Shown here piece by piece: positions 1 to 11,973 of a DNA stretch of 64,000 nt. How positions within the stretch are numbered: the first letter of the stretch is position 1; every line of letters starts with the position of its first letter. The translations under genes were made by a program, and so were the position numbers. Source of the DNA: Pegea sp. RAD2-039 (Eukaryota; Chordata; Thaliacea; Salpida; Salpidae); NCBI GenBank assembly GCA_034620365.1, contig JAQGEQ010000350.1:1-64000 (forward strand), written 5' to 3'. The notes under the pieces are model-generated. The model searched no databases, was not told where the DNA came from, and was given only the letters and a program-made list of their open reading frames with translations.

Positions 1-1253
1 TGCTAGAAGCAAGTGAGTCTTCGGCATCTTCAACAACCAAACACAAGATTTGTTTGTAAGACAAGTTATTATTGACTTGGTGTTGTTGGTCGAGGAGTTT
101 TTACAATTCAAGGTGCTAGAAGCAAGTGAGTCTTCATCACCTTCAACCACCAAACACAAGATTTGTTTGTAAGACAAGTTATTATTGACTTGGTGTTGTT
201 GGTCGAGGAGTTTTTACAAGTCAAGGTGCTAGAAGCAAGTGAGTCTTCAGCACCTTCAACAACCAAGCACAAGATTTGTTTGTAAGACAAGTTATTATTG
301 ACTTGGTGTTGTTGGTCGAGGAGTTTTTACAATTCAAGGTGCTAGAAGCAAGTGAGTCTTCAGCATCTTCAACGACCAACCACAAGATTTGTTTGTAAGA
401 CAAGTTATTATTGACTTGGTGTTGTTGGTTGAGGAGTTTTTACAAGTCAACGTGCTAGAAGCAAGTGAGTCTTCGGCATCTTCAACAACCAAGCACAAGA
501 TTTGTTTGTAAGACAAGTTATTATTGACTTGGTGTTGTTGGTCGAGGAGTTTTTACAATTCAAGGTGCTAGAAGCAAGTGAGTCTTCAACACCTTCAACA
601 ACCAAACATAAGATTTGTTTATAAGACAAGTTATTATTGACTTGGTGTTGTTGGTCGAGGAGTTTTTACAAGTCAAGGTGCTAGAAGCAAGTGAGTCTTC
701 AGCACCATCAACAACCAAGCACAAGATTTGTTTGTAAGACAAGTTATTATTGACTTGGGGTTGTTGGTCGAGGAGTTTTTACAAGTCAAGGTGTTAGAAG
801 CAAGTGAGTCTTCAGCACCTTCAACCTCCAAACACAAGATTTGTTTGTAAGACAAGTTATTATTGACTTGAGGTTGTTGGTCGAGGAGTTTTTACAAGTC
901 AAGGTGCTAGAAGCAAGTGAGTCTTCAGCACCATCAACAACCAAGCACAAGATTTGTTTGTAAGACAAGTTATTATTGACTTGGGGTTGTTGGTCGAGGA
1001 GTTTTTACAAGTCAAGGTGTTAGAAGCAAGTGAGTCTTCAGCACCTTCAACCTCCAAACACAAGATTTGTTTGTAAGACAAGTTATTATTGACTTGAGGT
1101 TGTTGGTCGAGGAGTTTTTACAAGTCAAGGTGCTAGAAGCAAGTGAGTCTTCAGCACTTTCAACCTCCAAACACAAGATTTGTTTGTAAGACAAGTTATT
1201 ATTGACATGGGGTTGTTGGTCGAGGAGTTTTTACAAATAAAGGTGCTAGAAGC
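1..1253 (-). repeat. 113-bp tandem satellite, array 1 (paxillin intron)
   Basis: About eleven head-to-tail copies of a 113-bp unit, running off the left edge. Read on the minus strand each unit begins near ACTTGTAAAAACTCCTCGACC and ends near CTTCTAGCACCTT. The array lies in the paxillin intron that starts at 1280, so the last copy stops within about 30 bases of that donor site. Copies differ at scattered positions. Apparent 60-residue reading frames are by-products of the repeat and are not genes. Confidence 0.95.
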
Positions 1254-1280
1254 TTGAAACTGTGAAGACGACAAACTCAC

Positions 1281-4200
1281 CCGACACACGAAGCATTCCG
1301 GATGCCATTTCGAGTCTAATGCTGAGATGTAGTTAGTGAGGATTGGTTTGCTGCATCCTCCACATTTTGGTGCGAACATGTTGTAGTAATCAGCTCGACA
1401 ATATGGTTTGCCTTCAAATTCATGAAAACCTTCATCACCAAAGAAGTTGTCGCACATTGCACAGAAGAAGTGTTCAGGATGCCACGTTTTGTTCAATGCC
1501 GTCACGCATTGCTGCACATCAAATATGCAAATTATTTGCGCGCGTCATCAGCGAAGCGTGAAGTTAAGATTCGAAATTTAATAATCGATTAAAGTTTGCA
1601 GTTACTGCATCGCGTAAAGTGCTTCTCACAAACGAGTCTGCCTGAACGACAATAAACCGCGATTTCAACCCCAACCTCTCTCCCTCCTTCAAGTACTGGC
1701 AAGTTGAAAAGCAAAGTGATGACGTCATCAGTCCTCAAATTGAAAGATGGGAGAAAAACGCGATGACGTCGAAACTTTATTGATCAAAGTGATTTATGCC
1801 AAGTCATTAGCAATCGATATTTTGTCACATTTGTAAACAAGATAGTTTTAAACAAACGTTTATATTAAGAGAAATGTCGTTAAAGTTGATGGCGGTCGAC
1901 TTTGCTACTCTGTACCAGTAGAGTTGATAGTTTTCAAATATTTGTAACGACAAGTAACAAATAGAAAGTAACAAATAGAAAGTAACAAATAGAAAGTAAC
2001 AAATAGAAAGTAACAAATAGAAAGTAACAAATAGAAAGTAACAAATAGAAAGTAACAAATAGAAAGTAACAAATAGAAAGTAACAAATAGAAAGTAACAA
2101 ATAGAAAGTAACAAATAGAAAGTAACAAATAGAAAGTAACAAATAGAAAGTAACAAATAGAAAGTAACAAATAGAAAGTAACAAATAGAAAGTAACAAAT
2201 AGAAAGTAACAAATAGAAAGTAACAAATAGAAAGTAACAAATAGAAAGTAACAAATAGAAAGTAACAAATAGAAAGTAACAAATAGAAAGTAACAAATAG
2301 AAAGTAACAAATAGAAAGTAACAAATAGAAAGTAACAAATAGAAAGTAACAAATAGAAAGTAACAAATAGAAAGTAACAAATAGAAAGTAACAAATAGAA
2401 AGTAACAAATAGAAAGTAACAAATAGAAAGTAACAAATAGAAAGTAACAAATAGAAAGTAACAAATAGAAAGTAACAAATAGAAAGTAACAAATAGAAAG
2501 TAACAAATAGAAAGTAACAAATAGAAAGTAACAAAATAGAAAGTAACAAATAGAAAGTAACAAATAGAAAGTAACAAATAGAAAGTAACAAATAGAAAGT
2601 AACAAATAGAGTAACAAATAGAAAGTAACAAATAGAAAGTAACCTAACACAGGTTCATTGCAGTAAGCACATGTTGGTGCGAATAGTCGATGGTAGTCAA
2701 CTTCACAATAAGGTTTGCCTTCTCTTTCAAAGAAAGTTGAAGTACCAATCTCATTGTCACAAACAACACACACAAAATGTTCAGGATGCCACACTTGTCC
2801 AAGAGCAGTCGTGACCTATAGATAAGTAGATGAAACAGAGGTGGTAGATGGTCTACAAACCTACCTCACCCATTACAGGTTTACCACATGCCCCACAAAG
2901 ACCCTTTGAAGCCGCCCTAATACCCTGTTTCACCAAATTAGTGTTCATACTATTCAACATTTCATCTAAATCGCCTCCACCTAATACAAGTGAGAAGGAA
3001 GTGACGCGAATTCGTGACGTCATCGACTCACCTTTCTTTTCTTCGATGGGAGCGCGTACTGATGCGTAGTAACCGTCATCAGGGTTGCTAGGGGATAGAT
3101 GAGCAGTTTTTGAAGGTCTCTTATCGGGCTTCGCGTATGAAGCTTCACTCTGGTCGCTAGTGGTCGAGCCCTGCCAATGATGACGTCATCAAATGACGCG
3201 AGAAATTGTTTGAAATTAAACAATTTAAAAAATGAGATTCTTTTAAGACTTAAATTTTCGATTTTGATAAAAACTTTGTTTTGAATTTCGTTTAAACGAG
3301 ACGTGAGGATACTTCCTTATATGGAAAAACAGCGCGACTTGTAAAGAAGTTTTTAGAAAATGTTTTTATTCAAGTTTAGTATAAACAAATTGATAAAATC
3401 TTTCAGTAAAAATTCAAAACTTCAAACAAAATGAGAAGAAAAGTAAAAATGAAGCAAACCCGGTGAACGTTGGCATGAAAATTAGTCAACGAATCCATCA
3501 AATCGTCCAATTGCTGAGCAGCATTTGAAGCTGATGTCGAAAACTTACCACCAGTGCTGACGTCACCACCTCCAGAAGTTCTACAAAGCAAACTGGTTGA
3601 TTAAAAAAAGTCAAATCAAGTTTGAAAGGTGAAGGAAGTAATTGAGACTAAAAATTAGACTGCAGAAATCGATGATTTAAAAGTTGGTTTGTAAACAAGA
3701 AGAAAAGTCTGAAGAGTTACAAGAAGTACTTTGATAAAAACATTGATCTCTACTTACTTGTCGACTGATGAAAGATCTGAAATACTCTTTTTTAAATTAG
3801 CAGAAGCTGAAAAAGAATACATTGAAAGAAGGAAAGTAAAGAGTTAAAAGCAATTGATTACCAGGGTCAAGCTCTTCTGTAATTTCAAGATCTTTTAGCA
3901 AAAGATCTAATTCAGAAATATTTGAATTGGGATTCTGTTTATAAAACAAACAAACTAATCAACAAACTAAATAACAAACTAATAAACAAACTAATAAACA
4001 AACTAATGATTAATTAACGGATATAATGATAATTGTGAACGAACTTCAATTGGTTGAAGACTAGAAAATGAATCACTTTTATTTGGTAAAAATAACCCCA
4101 TTTTTGGATCAAGGTCTTGAATAAAATCATCATTTAATTCATTATTTGCTTGTTGGTTTGTATTGCTAGGAATTGTAGCTTCCAGATCTTGAAGTAGTAC

Positions 4201-4695
4201 ATCTAAAAATGATGAATCATTGTATTGAAAGAAAATCTATGTGAAATTATCAACAATGTATATTTCTTCATTTTTCAAAAACTAAACCAATTTTTTATGG
4301 CACAGAAATTTCTTAAACATTATATCATCTAAAAATCATGAGATAAATATTTTATTTAACTTTTTTTAAATATTTAAGTAAAAATTTTTTTAACCTCATT
4401 ATTTATCAATAAACATTATTTTAGAAGAACTTGAATAAGATTTACTTATTAAGAAAACAATAAAAGCTTTTTCAAATGTTTAAAAAAATTATAACGAAAT
4501 GATCAATAAATTTGTTAAAAATCAAATAGATAATTTGTAGTCAAAATGAACAAATTGAAAATCAGAGAAATCTATTATCGACTTTTCTTAAACAATTTTT
4601 TTAATAAGAGCTTTTTCTATGTAAACATATAATATAAATAATAATAAACAAATATATCAAGTTCAATAAAATAGAGCCTTACCTAAATCATCCAT
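1281..4695 (-). CDS. PXN: Paxillin family focal-adhesion adaptor (3' end outside window)
   Basis: Scaffold that links integrin adhesions to kinases and actin regulators through LD motifs and LIM domains. Exons read by hand (minus): 4695-4683, 4202-4045, 3934-3862, 3806-3758, 3580-3460, 3170-3032, 2980-2865, 2815 to about 2644, and 1511-1281. Phases agree across the first eight. The start [14 protein letters not shown] is a canonical paxillin LD1. Further LD motifs are [11 protein letters not shown] (exon 3), [10 protein letters not shown] (exon 5, LD4-like) and DLDEMLNSM (exon 7, just before LIM1, as in LD5). LIM1 starts [11 protein letters not shown] and continues [11 protein letters not shown]. 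Exon 9 holds most of LIM2 and the start of LIM3 ([22 protein letters not shown]). The rest of LIM3 and LIM4 lie left of the window. Oddity: exon 8 ends against a 14-bp satellite and its obvious donor is out of phase with exon 9. Hic-5 or leupaxin are possible names, but the four LD motifs favour paxillin. Confidence 0.92.
1953..2643. repeat. 14-bp minisatellite abutting a paxillin splice donor
   Basis: About 49 near-perfect copies of GTAACAAATAGAAA (plus strand). Only two units are irregular: one has an extra A near 2535 and one lacks three bases near 2609. On the gene strand the unit reads GTTACTTTCTATTT. The first unit forms the splice donor of the LIM1 exon, so the array begins exactly at the exon end. 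All three gene-strand frames stay open through the array because the unit has no stop. They would encode a repeating hydrophobic peptide, which I do not treat as coding. Confidence 0.97.
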
Positions 4696-6535
4696 TATAT
4701 AAATTTCATAATATTTCACAACCTTAATTTATTTTTCTTTTAACAATTTTAATTAAAATAAAATCTGTAAAAATCTGGTTTAAGGATATTTCAAATAAAA
4801 ACTTGAACTTTAAGCTTTTAATTTGAACTTTTATATACATTGTGATTAAATGTACAAAATTTGACAAAGTTAAATCTTATATAGAGATAATTATATATAA
4901 GATTATAAAAGTGCAAGATTTATAATTAATAACAAGAAATCATCTTAATATTTTATTATAAGCTAAAAACATTTTAAAGAAACTTATATTACTAATTTTC
5001 AAAATGAATCAAAAAATAAAAACAAAATCAACAAAACATCTTAAACTAATCTAACAACATTTTTGCAATTTAAAAGTCAATTAAATTATAAAATATTTTT
5101 ATAATAAGCTACATTCAATCATCAGATAATATAAATTTATGAAGTAAATCAAAAATGAGGTCATATTTTATGCGTTCAGAAAATGAGTAAATAATTAATG
5201 GAAATTAAACTTAATCAAATAGAATAAGAAATACTTGAAAAGAAATACAACAGATTAAAGCAATTGTTAATGACAATTATATTTTATAAAAAAGTTTAGA
5301 TTTTACTCATAACACTTTTATTAATTTAGCAGACTAAAACTAAAATATCACTTTATAATTTATTTCACTTAATATAAGAAATATACAAGAATGAGTAACA
5401 ACCAAGAACAAAAAAGTTAGTTTTGAAGTTTGAATATTAACTTCAATATATTTCTAATTTTTTACAGAAGATATTCGATACATAAGAAATTTCATAAGAA
5501 GTAAAAAATAATTTAATACAATAACATATTTACTTTAAATTATTTTTTAGTAGCTACATTGAAAAATGACAGTAGTTAATAGTCAAGTGCTTATGTTTTG
5601 GTTTAATAAACAAAAGTTTAAAGAAAAAGTAACTTCTGTAAAATTGTCTTGTAAATCTAGCGTTACTAATGATTAAAATATGAAGCTAATAGTGAAAACA
5701 TTTCGTTAATACCAAAGTTGGTAATTGGGCGTTTATGGGTGGAGCTAAAGAGAACCCGAAGAAAAATATTTAATTTTCATTTAATGTCAAAGATAAAAAG
5801 TTAGGTTATATATTTTCAAGAATTATACTTCTTTGAACTTTACTACTCAATTCATTACTCAACGGCAACTTTATTGTTTTAATTGTGTAAAATCAATTTG
5901 ATACATAATAGCTTTCCTTTACTCATAACCATTAAATTGTCTACAGAAAATTAATTAGCTATAAATTACTCTTATGTATGTATCATAAAACGTACCTGTC
6001 TTTCTTTTGACATTTCAAGAATAGGAATAATTTAAAAATTATTTCTAGTTGATTAAAAATGCTAATTGGTAATAATATATCTTCAATTTTGTTCTAATTC
6101 TCTCTAAGCTGATAATACTTGAAGTGTATAAACAAAAATTTCAACTCAACTTCAATGGAAAAGTAATTTTTGATGTATAACAGATTACTACAAACAATCA
6201 ACTATTGAAAGGAATTTTATAAAAAGTAACTTGTTTATTTTATATCTTGATTTGATTTTTTCGTTTGTTAGTTAATCAAATCATCGGTTTATTGGGAATT
6301 TTTATAATGATTGTTTTCAATTGTTCAGATTCATATCTTTAGATGTTTTAAAAGAAATCCAATTTATCAGTACAAACTAAAATTTATAAAATTACATTTA
6401 AATTATTTGAACCACATTAATCAAAATCTAAAAAATGTGAAAGTTATAAAATGTAAATATTTGTAGATTTCAACAAATTTGATTTTTTGTTTGAAATTTC
6501 TACCAGATTTTATATACATGAAAAACTGATTTTTT
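4696..6535. other. AT-rich spacer, no gene seen
   Basis: Upstream region of paxillin, very AT-rich, with frequent stops in all frames. It should contain the paxillin promoter and any non-coding 5' exon, but I can point to no specific motif. Confidence 0.6.
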
Positions 6536-6930
6536 TCTGGCCCGCTTCGGCTGCAAACGGCCATGCGTAGGATATATGCACCAGGGCATCAGTTATTGAA
6601 ATCCAGTTGTTGCCCATACAGCAAAAGATTCCACTTTCAACGCCAGCAAGGTTATGTAGCGGAACAGACAGACTGATGCAGCTGGCATCGCAGGAGCCAC
6701 TGGAACGGCACTGAATACAGTGACGAACTGCCTACGAGGTTCCAACTCCGGCTTTAAATTCGAAATCTTCTAGAAGAATTGTTGTCATTCTACCAGACTC
6801 ACAGGGTCCTTCTACTCTGGTTTTTTATGGACTTTTTGTTGTCACTAATATGTGTCCACCTGGGATCGAACCCGGAACCACCGCTTGGTAGGCAGTTATA
6901 CTAACCGTTTTGTCACAAAGATGGGCATAC
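6536..6930 (-). mobile_element. tRNA-derived SINE with GC-rich 3' body
   Basis: On the minus strand the head, starting near 6928, folds like a tRNA. It has an A-box-like stretch (GACAAAACGGTTAGTA), an anticodon arm ACTGC/GCGGT around a seven-base loop CTACCAA, and a B box GGTTCGATCCC near 6866-6876. No intact acceptor stem is seen, so this is not a functional tRNA. After the head come ACATAT and CCATAAAAAACC, shared with the second SINE at 57.4 kb. The remaining 250 bases (6541-6790) are much richer in GC than the flanks and may be the family's body or a nested element. Target-site duplications were not found. Confidence 0.72.
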
Positions 6931-7193
6931 AGAATAATATACAAATATCTGCCACAAGATTCAATTTATATAATTTAAATACAATTTGTAATTTCCATCA
7001 GTGGTTTAAATTTATTAAAAAAAATTGTTTTCAAATCATCGACATTATTACGAAACTAAAAAAAGAAAAAAACTTGTAAAAATTCAAATTGAATTTATCT
7101 AAATATGTTTGGAAACATTATTTCCTAATTCAGTTTTCAAATGATTACAAGTTTGAACAAAGTTGAAGCCAAGAAACTCTTCGACCATTTTTG

Positions 7194-10100
7194 TTATCTT
7201 CTCAAATCATTACTAGTCTGCTTCAAAACTTGATGAATGTCAAACGACTGGCCGTGCGGGATCCCGTATTGCTTGAACAAGCCGAGCGGGTTTGACGGCG
7301 ACAAACAATCGTCATCAGGTCGCTTTCGAAGCGTTGAATCGATCGAGACTTCGCTAAAGAACGCGACTCTGTACGGAAGATCATCAAACCCGAGTTGATA
7401 CGCGAACATTGACCTCGTGAAGAGGTTAGCGATGTTAAACGCAAGCGCAAGGCGACGCGCGTCTTCTTTGGTTGCTAAGTAATGAATTTCATCATGAATG
7501 GTAAGTACAAGTCGCGCGTTGATATGGTAAGTAGCGATTAACCATTCGATAGCAACCAGAAGTAGATGTAGGAAGTCAACAGCTGAACTTTGAACCACCC
7601 AATTCATTCGACTCGTCATAAAATTCTTCGCCACAAAACGAGGTTCAAGAGGCCGCGTGATTTTTGCCAACAACACTGGCGTGTTGGGACTTTCATCCAT
7701 ACAAATCTGCTTCATTTTATTGTATGCAAATGACTCGACACCGCCCGACCATTCGCTGTCCTCAACCACCAAATCGGGCGTTATTTTCAATTCGTTGTCA
7801 TAGTGATTTCGGACTAACTTTAATAATCGCCGAAATGTTTCGAGATCAACAAACCCGTCGCTACTAACGCGAAACTCAGTGACGCGATGATATTTGATGA
7901 AGTCGCGCGCGAAACATGTTAATTTGTAACGGGGAACTCCCTTCGTCATCCGGTAGAGGGCGCTGATCTTCTGCTGACACTCTTCAAGACTCAATGATTT
8001 ATTGTGTTGTTGATAAGATCGCACAGCAGCGCTCTGTCCCGACCCATAAAGTCGCGCGTAGTTGAAAATCTTCGCTTGATTACGATCCATTCCTGCAGCC
8101 TTTGCTGTGACGCTGTGAAAGTCGCTTCCCGCGCTTTTCGATCCTTGTAACGTCATCCACGACAAGCCAGTACATCCGTATTCTCGCGCATAATGTGAAT
8201 CAGCCAAAATAGACGCTATCCAACACTCCTGGGCGTCCACATCAGCACTTACAAAGCGATGATGGGCAGGTGCTTGAACTAAACCTCTTACTTCACTTCC
8301 TATTCGGTCTTCGAGGACATTACTGGTCGTCAACCACGTCTTCTCGACCGCGCGTCGCGTCACTGTCCCAGTCACGACCACTTGAGGGATAATGACGCTA
8401 GTTTGGGGTCCTTTGGGGATAAGCATTTGATCGCGGAGACGTTTACGGGTACTTCGCCAGTAAGAAATGATCTTATTGATTTCAAAGATCTTCCTGACGT
8501 CATAACAGTGAGATTCGAGAGTTCCATCGGAGATGTAAGATAGAAAACCTTTGGATAAGGGATTGCCGACGTTTTTACCAATTCCATCTGGATGAGGGAG
8601 ACGATGGAATGTGCAGCCATCCGGAACGGACTTACACGCCTTAACAGCTGGTGTATGAAGTTGAAAGGATTGGATGAGATCTGTTTGATGCTGTTGATCC
8701 TGGATGTAGCCCCATCCGAATTGTTTATCGAAATGTAAAGGACATTTGAGCCAAGTTAACTTCAGAAGTTTTGGAGTAATTCTCATTGAAGCTGTAATTT
8801 TACAACTTAAATTCCCATTTGGATTTTTTACGTGAAGATCTCTGAACCAGTTTGGTTTTCCGACCATTTTAGGTTGATTCTTTGCTAATTTACTGGAATT
8901 TTTCAAATATTTTACATCTTTTGTGTCCCAATCAAGATCATACAACCACAAATCATCTTTATATTGATCTTCATCCTTTAATGAGCATGCCTCTTCTGCT
9001 ATTTTCACTAAATAATTTTCCATTTCTAAAACTAAATCTTCATATTTATCATCACATTGTTTGTTGAAGAGGAACCAGTTAGCTGGCTTCACCGGCAAAT
9101 ACATCTTGCTCATGATTAGAAGTCCTGCAAACGTCACTGGATGTGGAAAGCGATCACAAAATCGCGGGAAAAGAACTTGAAGAACGCGATAAGTAGCGAG
9201 AACATCTTTTGCGCAGTAATGCATCAGTTCAGGAAGATCTTTTCTCACATCTTCAAAAGACCCCTTCACAAATGTGTCCCTTACACTTTTATCTAGTTTC
9301 TGATGACAATAAAACTTGTAGATATCAGCTAATGAGTTTGTGGACCCAACACGTTGCCATGCCAACTGTTGTCGATGACTCAAAGTGGTTTTTTCCAGTT
9401 CTGGTTGTTGCTTTTTGTATAAAAGTTTTTGATCATTGTTGAAACCTGCAATCGAGATATGTAAACTCATCGTATCAACAAATCTCAAACCTCCTGTTTC
9501 TTCATCGTATTCTTCTTTAATTCGAGCTCGATCATATGAAACATTATGACCAACTACTAGTCTTTGATGGATTTGGTCTCCTTGTAATGGGATCAAATCT
9601 TCTATTTTGTCTTTTGAAATCTTGCTGTCATCTTTCAAAGCTTTACAAGTCCATGTATACCAACTATGAGAAGATGCAGCAACTGCAATGACAGGCATCT
9701 TTGTTTCTTGGACAAGAACTTCACAATCAAACACATAAGCATCAGCATCAGGGCATACAACTTTTTCAACTACAAATTTCTTTGTTTTAGCATCATACAA
9801 ATACTTCATCCAACCCTCTTCAAATACCCATGTATCAACTGTGGGTAAAGGGGGAAGATTACTCTTCACAAGCAATGACAAGTTATCAAAATAAATCTTA
9901 TATTGACGTCTTGATATTGCTTTGAAATGCTCATCTATATTATCACCTTCTAAATCTGGTAATTTGATATCAACTTTTGGTAGTTCTGAATTATTTTTGT
10001 AATCCAAATTAAACTCTTTCAAACTGTCTATTGCTTCTTTAATCTTCTCTTTTTCTTTAGAACGATGAAAATCTGGATGGTAAACATGTTTGAACAAGAC

Positions 10101-10223
10101 TTTATGTATTGATTCTGGTAATAATTGAATGTTGAAGTCATTCCATTTACTTTTACTTAAGCTGGTAGCTTTTATACAAAAATTTTTTCTTTGAAAAATA
10201 TGTTTTTGAAAACTTTTTCTCAT
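7194..10223 (-). CDS. POLG: Mitochondrial DNA polymerase gamma, catalytic subunit
   Basis: Replicates and proofreads mitochondrial DNA. A single uninterrupted frame of 1009 residues. Proofreading motifs: Exo I VFDCEV (about 164-169), Exo II VGHNVSYDRA (about 224), Exo III YCAKDVLATY (about 336). Family A polymerase motifs: A, SADVDAQECWIAS (about 659); B, RNQAKIFNYARLYG (about 714); C, TIHDEIHYL with catalytic HDE (about 910). The N-terminus (MRKSFQKHIFQRKNF) is basic and lacks early acidic residues, as expected for a mitochondrial presequence; no earlier in-frame Met is evident. The stretch from Exo III to motif A is about 320 residues, shorter than I recall for the human enzyme. The gene has no introns, unlike its neighbours. 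Its 3' half is richer in CG dinucleotides than the surrounding spacer. Confidence 0.97.
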   Translation of the reverse strand: MRKSFQKHIFQRKNFCIKATSLSKSKWNDFNIQLLPESIHKVLFKHVYHPDFHRSKEKEKIKEAIDSLKEFNLDYKNNSELPKVDIKLPDLEGDNIDEHFKAISRRQYKIYFDNLSLLVKSNLPPLPTVDTWVFEEGWMKYLYDAKTKKFVVEKVVCPDADAYVFDCEVLVQETKMPVIAVAASSHSWYTWTCKALKDDSKISKDKIEDLIPLQGDQIHQRLVVGHNVSYDRARIKEEYDEETGGLRFVDTMSLHISIAGFNNDQKLLYKKQQPELEKTTLSHRQQLAWQRVGSTNSLADIYKFYCHQKLDKSVRDTFVKGSFEDVRKDLPELMHYCAKDVLATYRVLQVLFPRFCDRFPHPVTFAGLLIMSKMYLPVKPANWFLFNKQCDDKYEDLVLEMENYLVKIAEEACSLKDEDQYKDDLWLYDLDWDTKDVKYLKNSSKLAKNQPKMVGKPNWFRDLHVKNPNGNLSCKITASMRITPKLLKLTWLKCPLHFDKQFGWGYIQDQQHQTDLIQSFQLHTPAVKACKSVPDGCTFHRLPHPDGIGKNVGNPLSKGFLSYISDGTLESHCYDVRKIFEINKIISYWRSTRKRLRDQMLIPKGPQTSVIIPQVVVTGTVTRRAVEKTWLTTSNVLEDRIGSEVRGLVQAPAHHRFVSADVDAQECWIASILADSHYAREYGCTGLSWMTLQGSKSAGSDFHSVTAKAAGMDRNQAKIFNYARLYGSGQSAAVRSYQQHNKSLSLEECQQKISALYRMTKGVPRYKLTCFARDFIKYHRVTEFRVSSDGFVDLETFRRLLKLVRNHYDNELKITPDLVVEDSEWSGGVESFAYNKMKQICMDESPNTPVLLAKITRPLEPRFVAKNFMTSRMNWVVQSSAVDFLHLLLVAIEWLIATYHINARLVLTIHDEIHYLATKEDARRLALAFNIANLFTRSMFAYQLGFDDLPYRVAFFSEVSIDSTLRKRPDDDCLSPSNPLGLFKQYGIPHGQSFDIHQVLKQTSNDLRR

Positions 10224-11973
10224 TTCAGTATTTGGGAAGTATTTAATTACTACAAGAAGTAATAATAGCTAAAAATTGAATATCAATAAGCAAAATTTCA
10301 ATGATAATAAAATATGTTGAGATACTTTTTTATTCATTAGGATTATTTACATTTCTTTTTCAGCTATTATTAATACTTTTTGTAAGAGGAAATTTATTAG
10401 ATAAATGTTGAAAGTTTGTTTTTAGTAAATAAATAAATTCTAAGTTTGCAAAATTATTTCATAATATTTATATTAAAAGCCAAACCACTTAAACAATAAG
10501 GTTTTAAAAATAAAATAGTTTATATACAATATCAAATATATGAAAATGAAATAAATTGATGGTTACAAAGAATAAATAGTTGAAAAATAAATTCAATAGT
10601 TTCATTTAAATCATAATTAGATTGTTAAAATCATTCATTAAGTTATTTAAGAGTATTCAGATATATATATAAGGCTATAAAGTTCTTCAATTTTTGTAAA
10701 TATAATTATTGAAGGCATAATTTAAGAAAAGAAATTTCAAACTTATTTTCTTATTCATCACTAGAAAATCAAATGTGATCATAATTATGAAAATAAATGT
10801 GTAAAAAGTCTTTAAAATAAAAGTAAAATAATGTTTTATCTCCTTAAAGATATTTAGAGTTTAAAATATAAGACTCAAATGGAATAAAAATTCTGATATT
10901 TTAATAGTTCAAAAAATCAAACAAAATAATTTTTTCTTACAAGAAGATAATAATCATAATTATTATTACGGTTGGAGCAATTGTAAGACCTTTAGACTAC
11001 AGATGCAAAATTTAAAGAAATTATTTATCAAGAACAAAAGAAAGAGTTTTGTTTATTATGGATTAAAATAAACATGCAGACTTTCTCAGCAATCGAATTT
11101 AGTTGCAGTATAATCAATAATGGTCATATAATATCAAAACCTACTAAACACATAGAGCAAAATTAAATGGTATACTATAAAAAACACTGCAGATAAAACA
11201 TATAAATCATTTATATAAATTAAAATAGTTTGTCTACTCAATATTTTAAACTTTATCTGAGAATTTGAACTTTATCTTGTCAGATCTTTAGTCTCTATCT
11301 AAATAATCTTATTTAAATATTTGCACTATTTTGTGATCTTATTATGAATGTTTTTGTAAACTAATTATACTTTTCAATTGAGTTGCAAGAATGGTAAACA
11401 AATACATCTAAGTTTTACGCAGAAGTTTAAGGATCAAAATATCATTTCGACTTCGCTTTTTTAGTTTCTTTAACCACTATCTACGTGTTATCTAACAGAA
11501 TTAAAAAACTTAACTTGTATTTTGTTATGCAGAAAAACTTACAATAACTTAATTCAGAAATTCATTTCTTTATAAATTTCAGTCGGTAGCTAATTTTATT
11601 ACGAACTAAACTACCCTAGGCTCTAAAGGTTTTTCGTCTTTTACGCAAAAATTATTGAAAAGACACTTATGTATCGGTAGCAAGGTATCTATAGTAAGTA
11701 ATAAATTAATCTTAAGGAACAGATTAATTTGCAATTATCATCTTAGATTATTATGTGTATAAAGGTTTATATATTTTTTGGACAAATTATGAAAACATTA
11801 GAATTTAAATAACTCTATTCTGATGTCATAATTATTTATCGCAATACTCAAGCTATCACAAATTATATTTTACTAGTTGTCTGTGGCATGTTGTGATGTA
11901 AATGTAAAGAAAAGTTTGTCCTGAAAATTTTAAATTTTTTTATAAAAACAAAGAACTCTTGCAAAATTTAAAG
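10224..11973. other. AT-rich intergenic spacer between divergent genes
   Basis: Lies between the starts of POLG (minus) and the Jupiter-like gene (plus), so both promoters should be here. It is strongly AT-rich with short frames only. I see no repeat array and no recognisable promoter element. Confidence 0.6.

Noticed and set aside
1..1250. Series of 60-residue frames beginning [10 protein letters not shown] in all satellite arrays
   Set aside because: They repeat every 113 bp, overlap each other in shifted frames, and simply follow the satellite unit; the arrays sit inside introns.
1..1250. CRISPR array
   Set aside because: Units are directly adjacent without unique spacers and the DNA is animal nuclear with introns.
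1825..2794. Long frames of 228-286 residues made of [14 protein letters not shown] repeats
   Set aside because: Translation of the stop-free 14-bp minisatellite in three frames. Only the first part of one frame (the LIM1 exon) is coding.
6852..6930. tRNA gene on the minus strand
   Set aside because: A and B boxes are present but the acceptor stem does not pair and a SINE body follows; treated as a SINE head. The same applies at 57520-57583.
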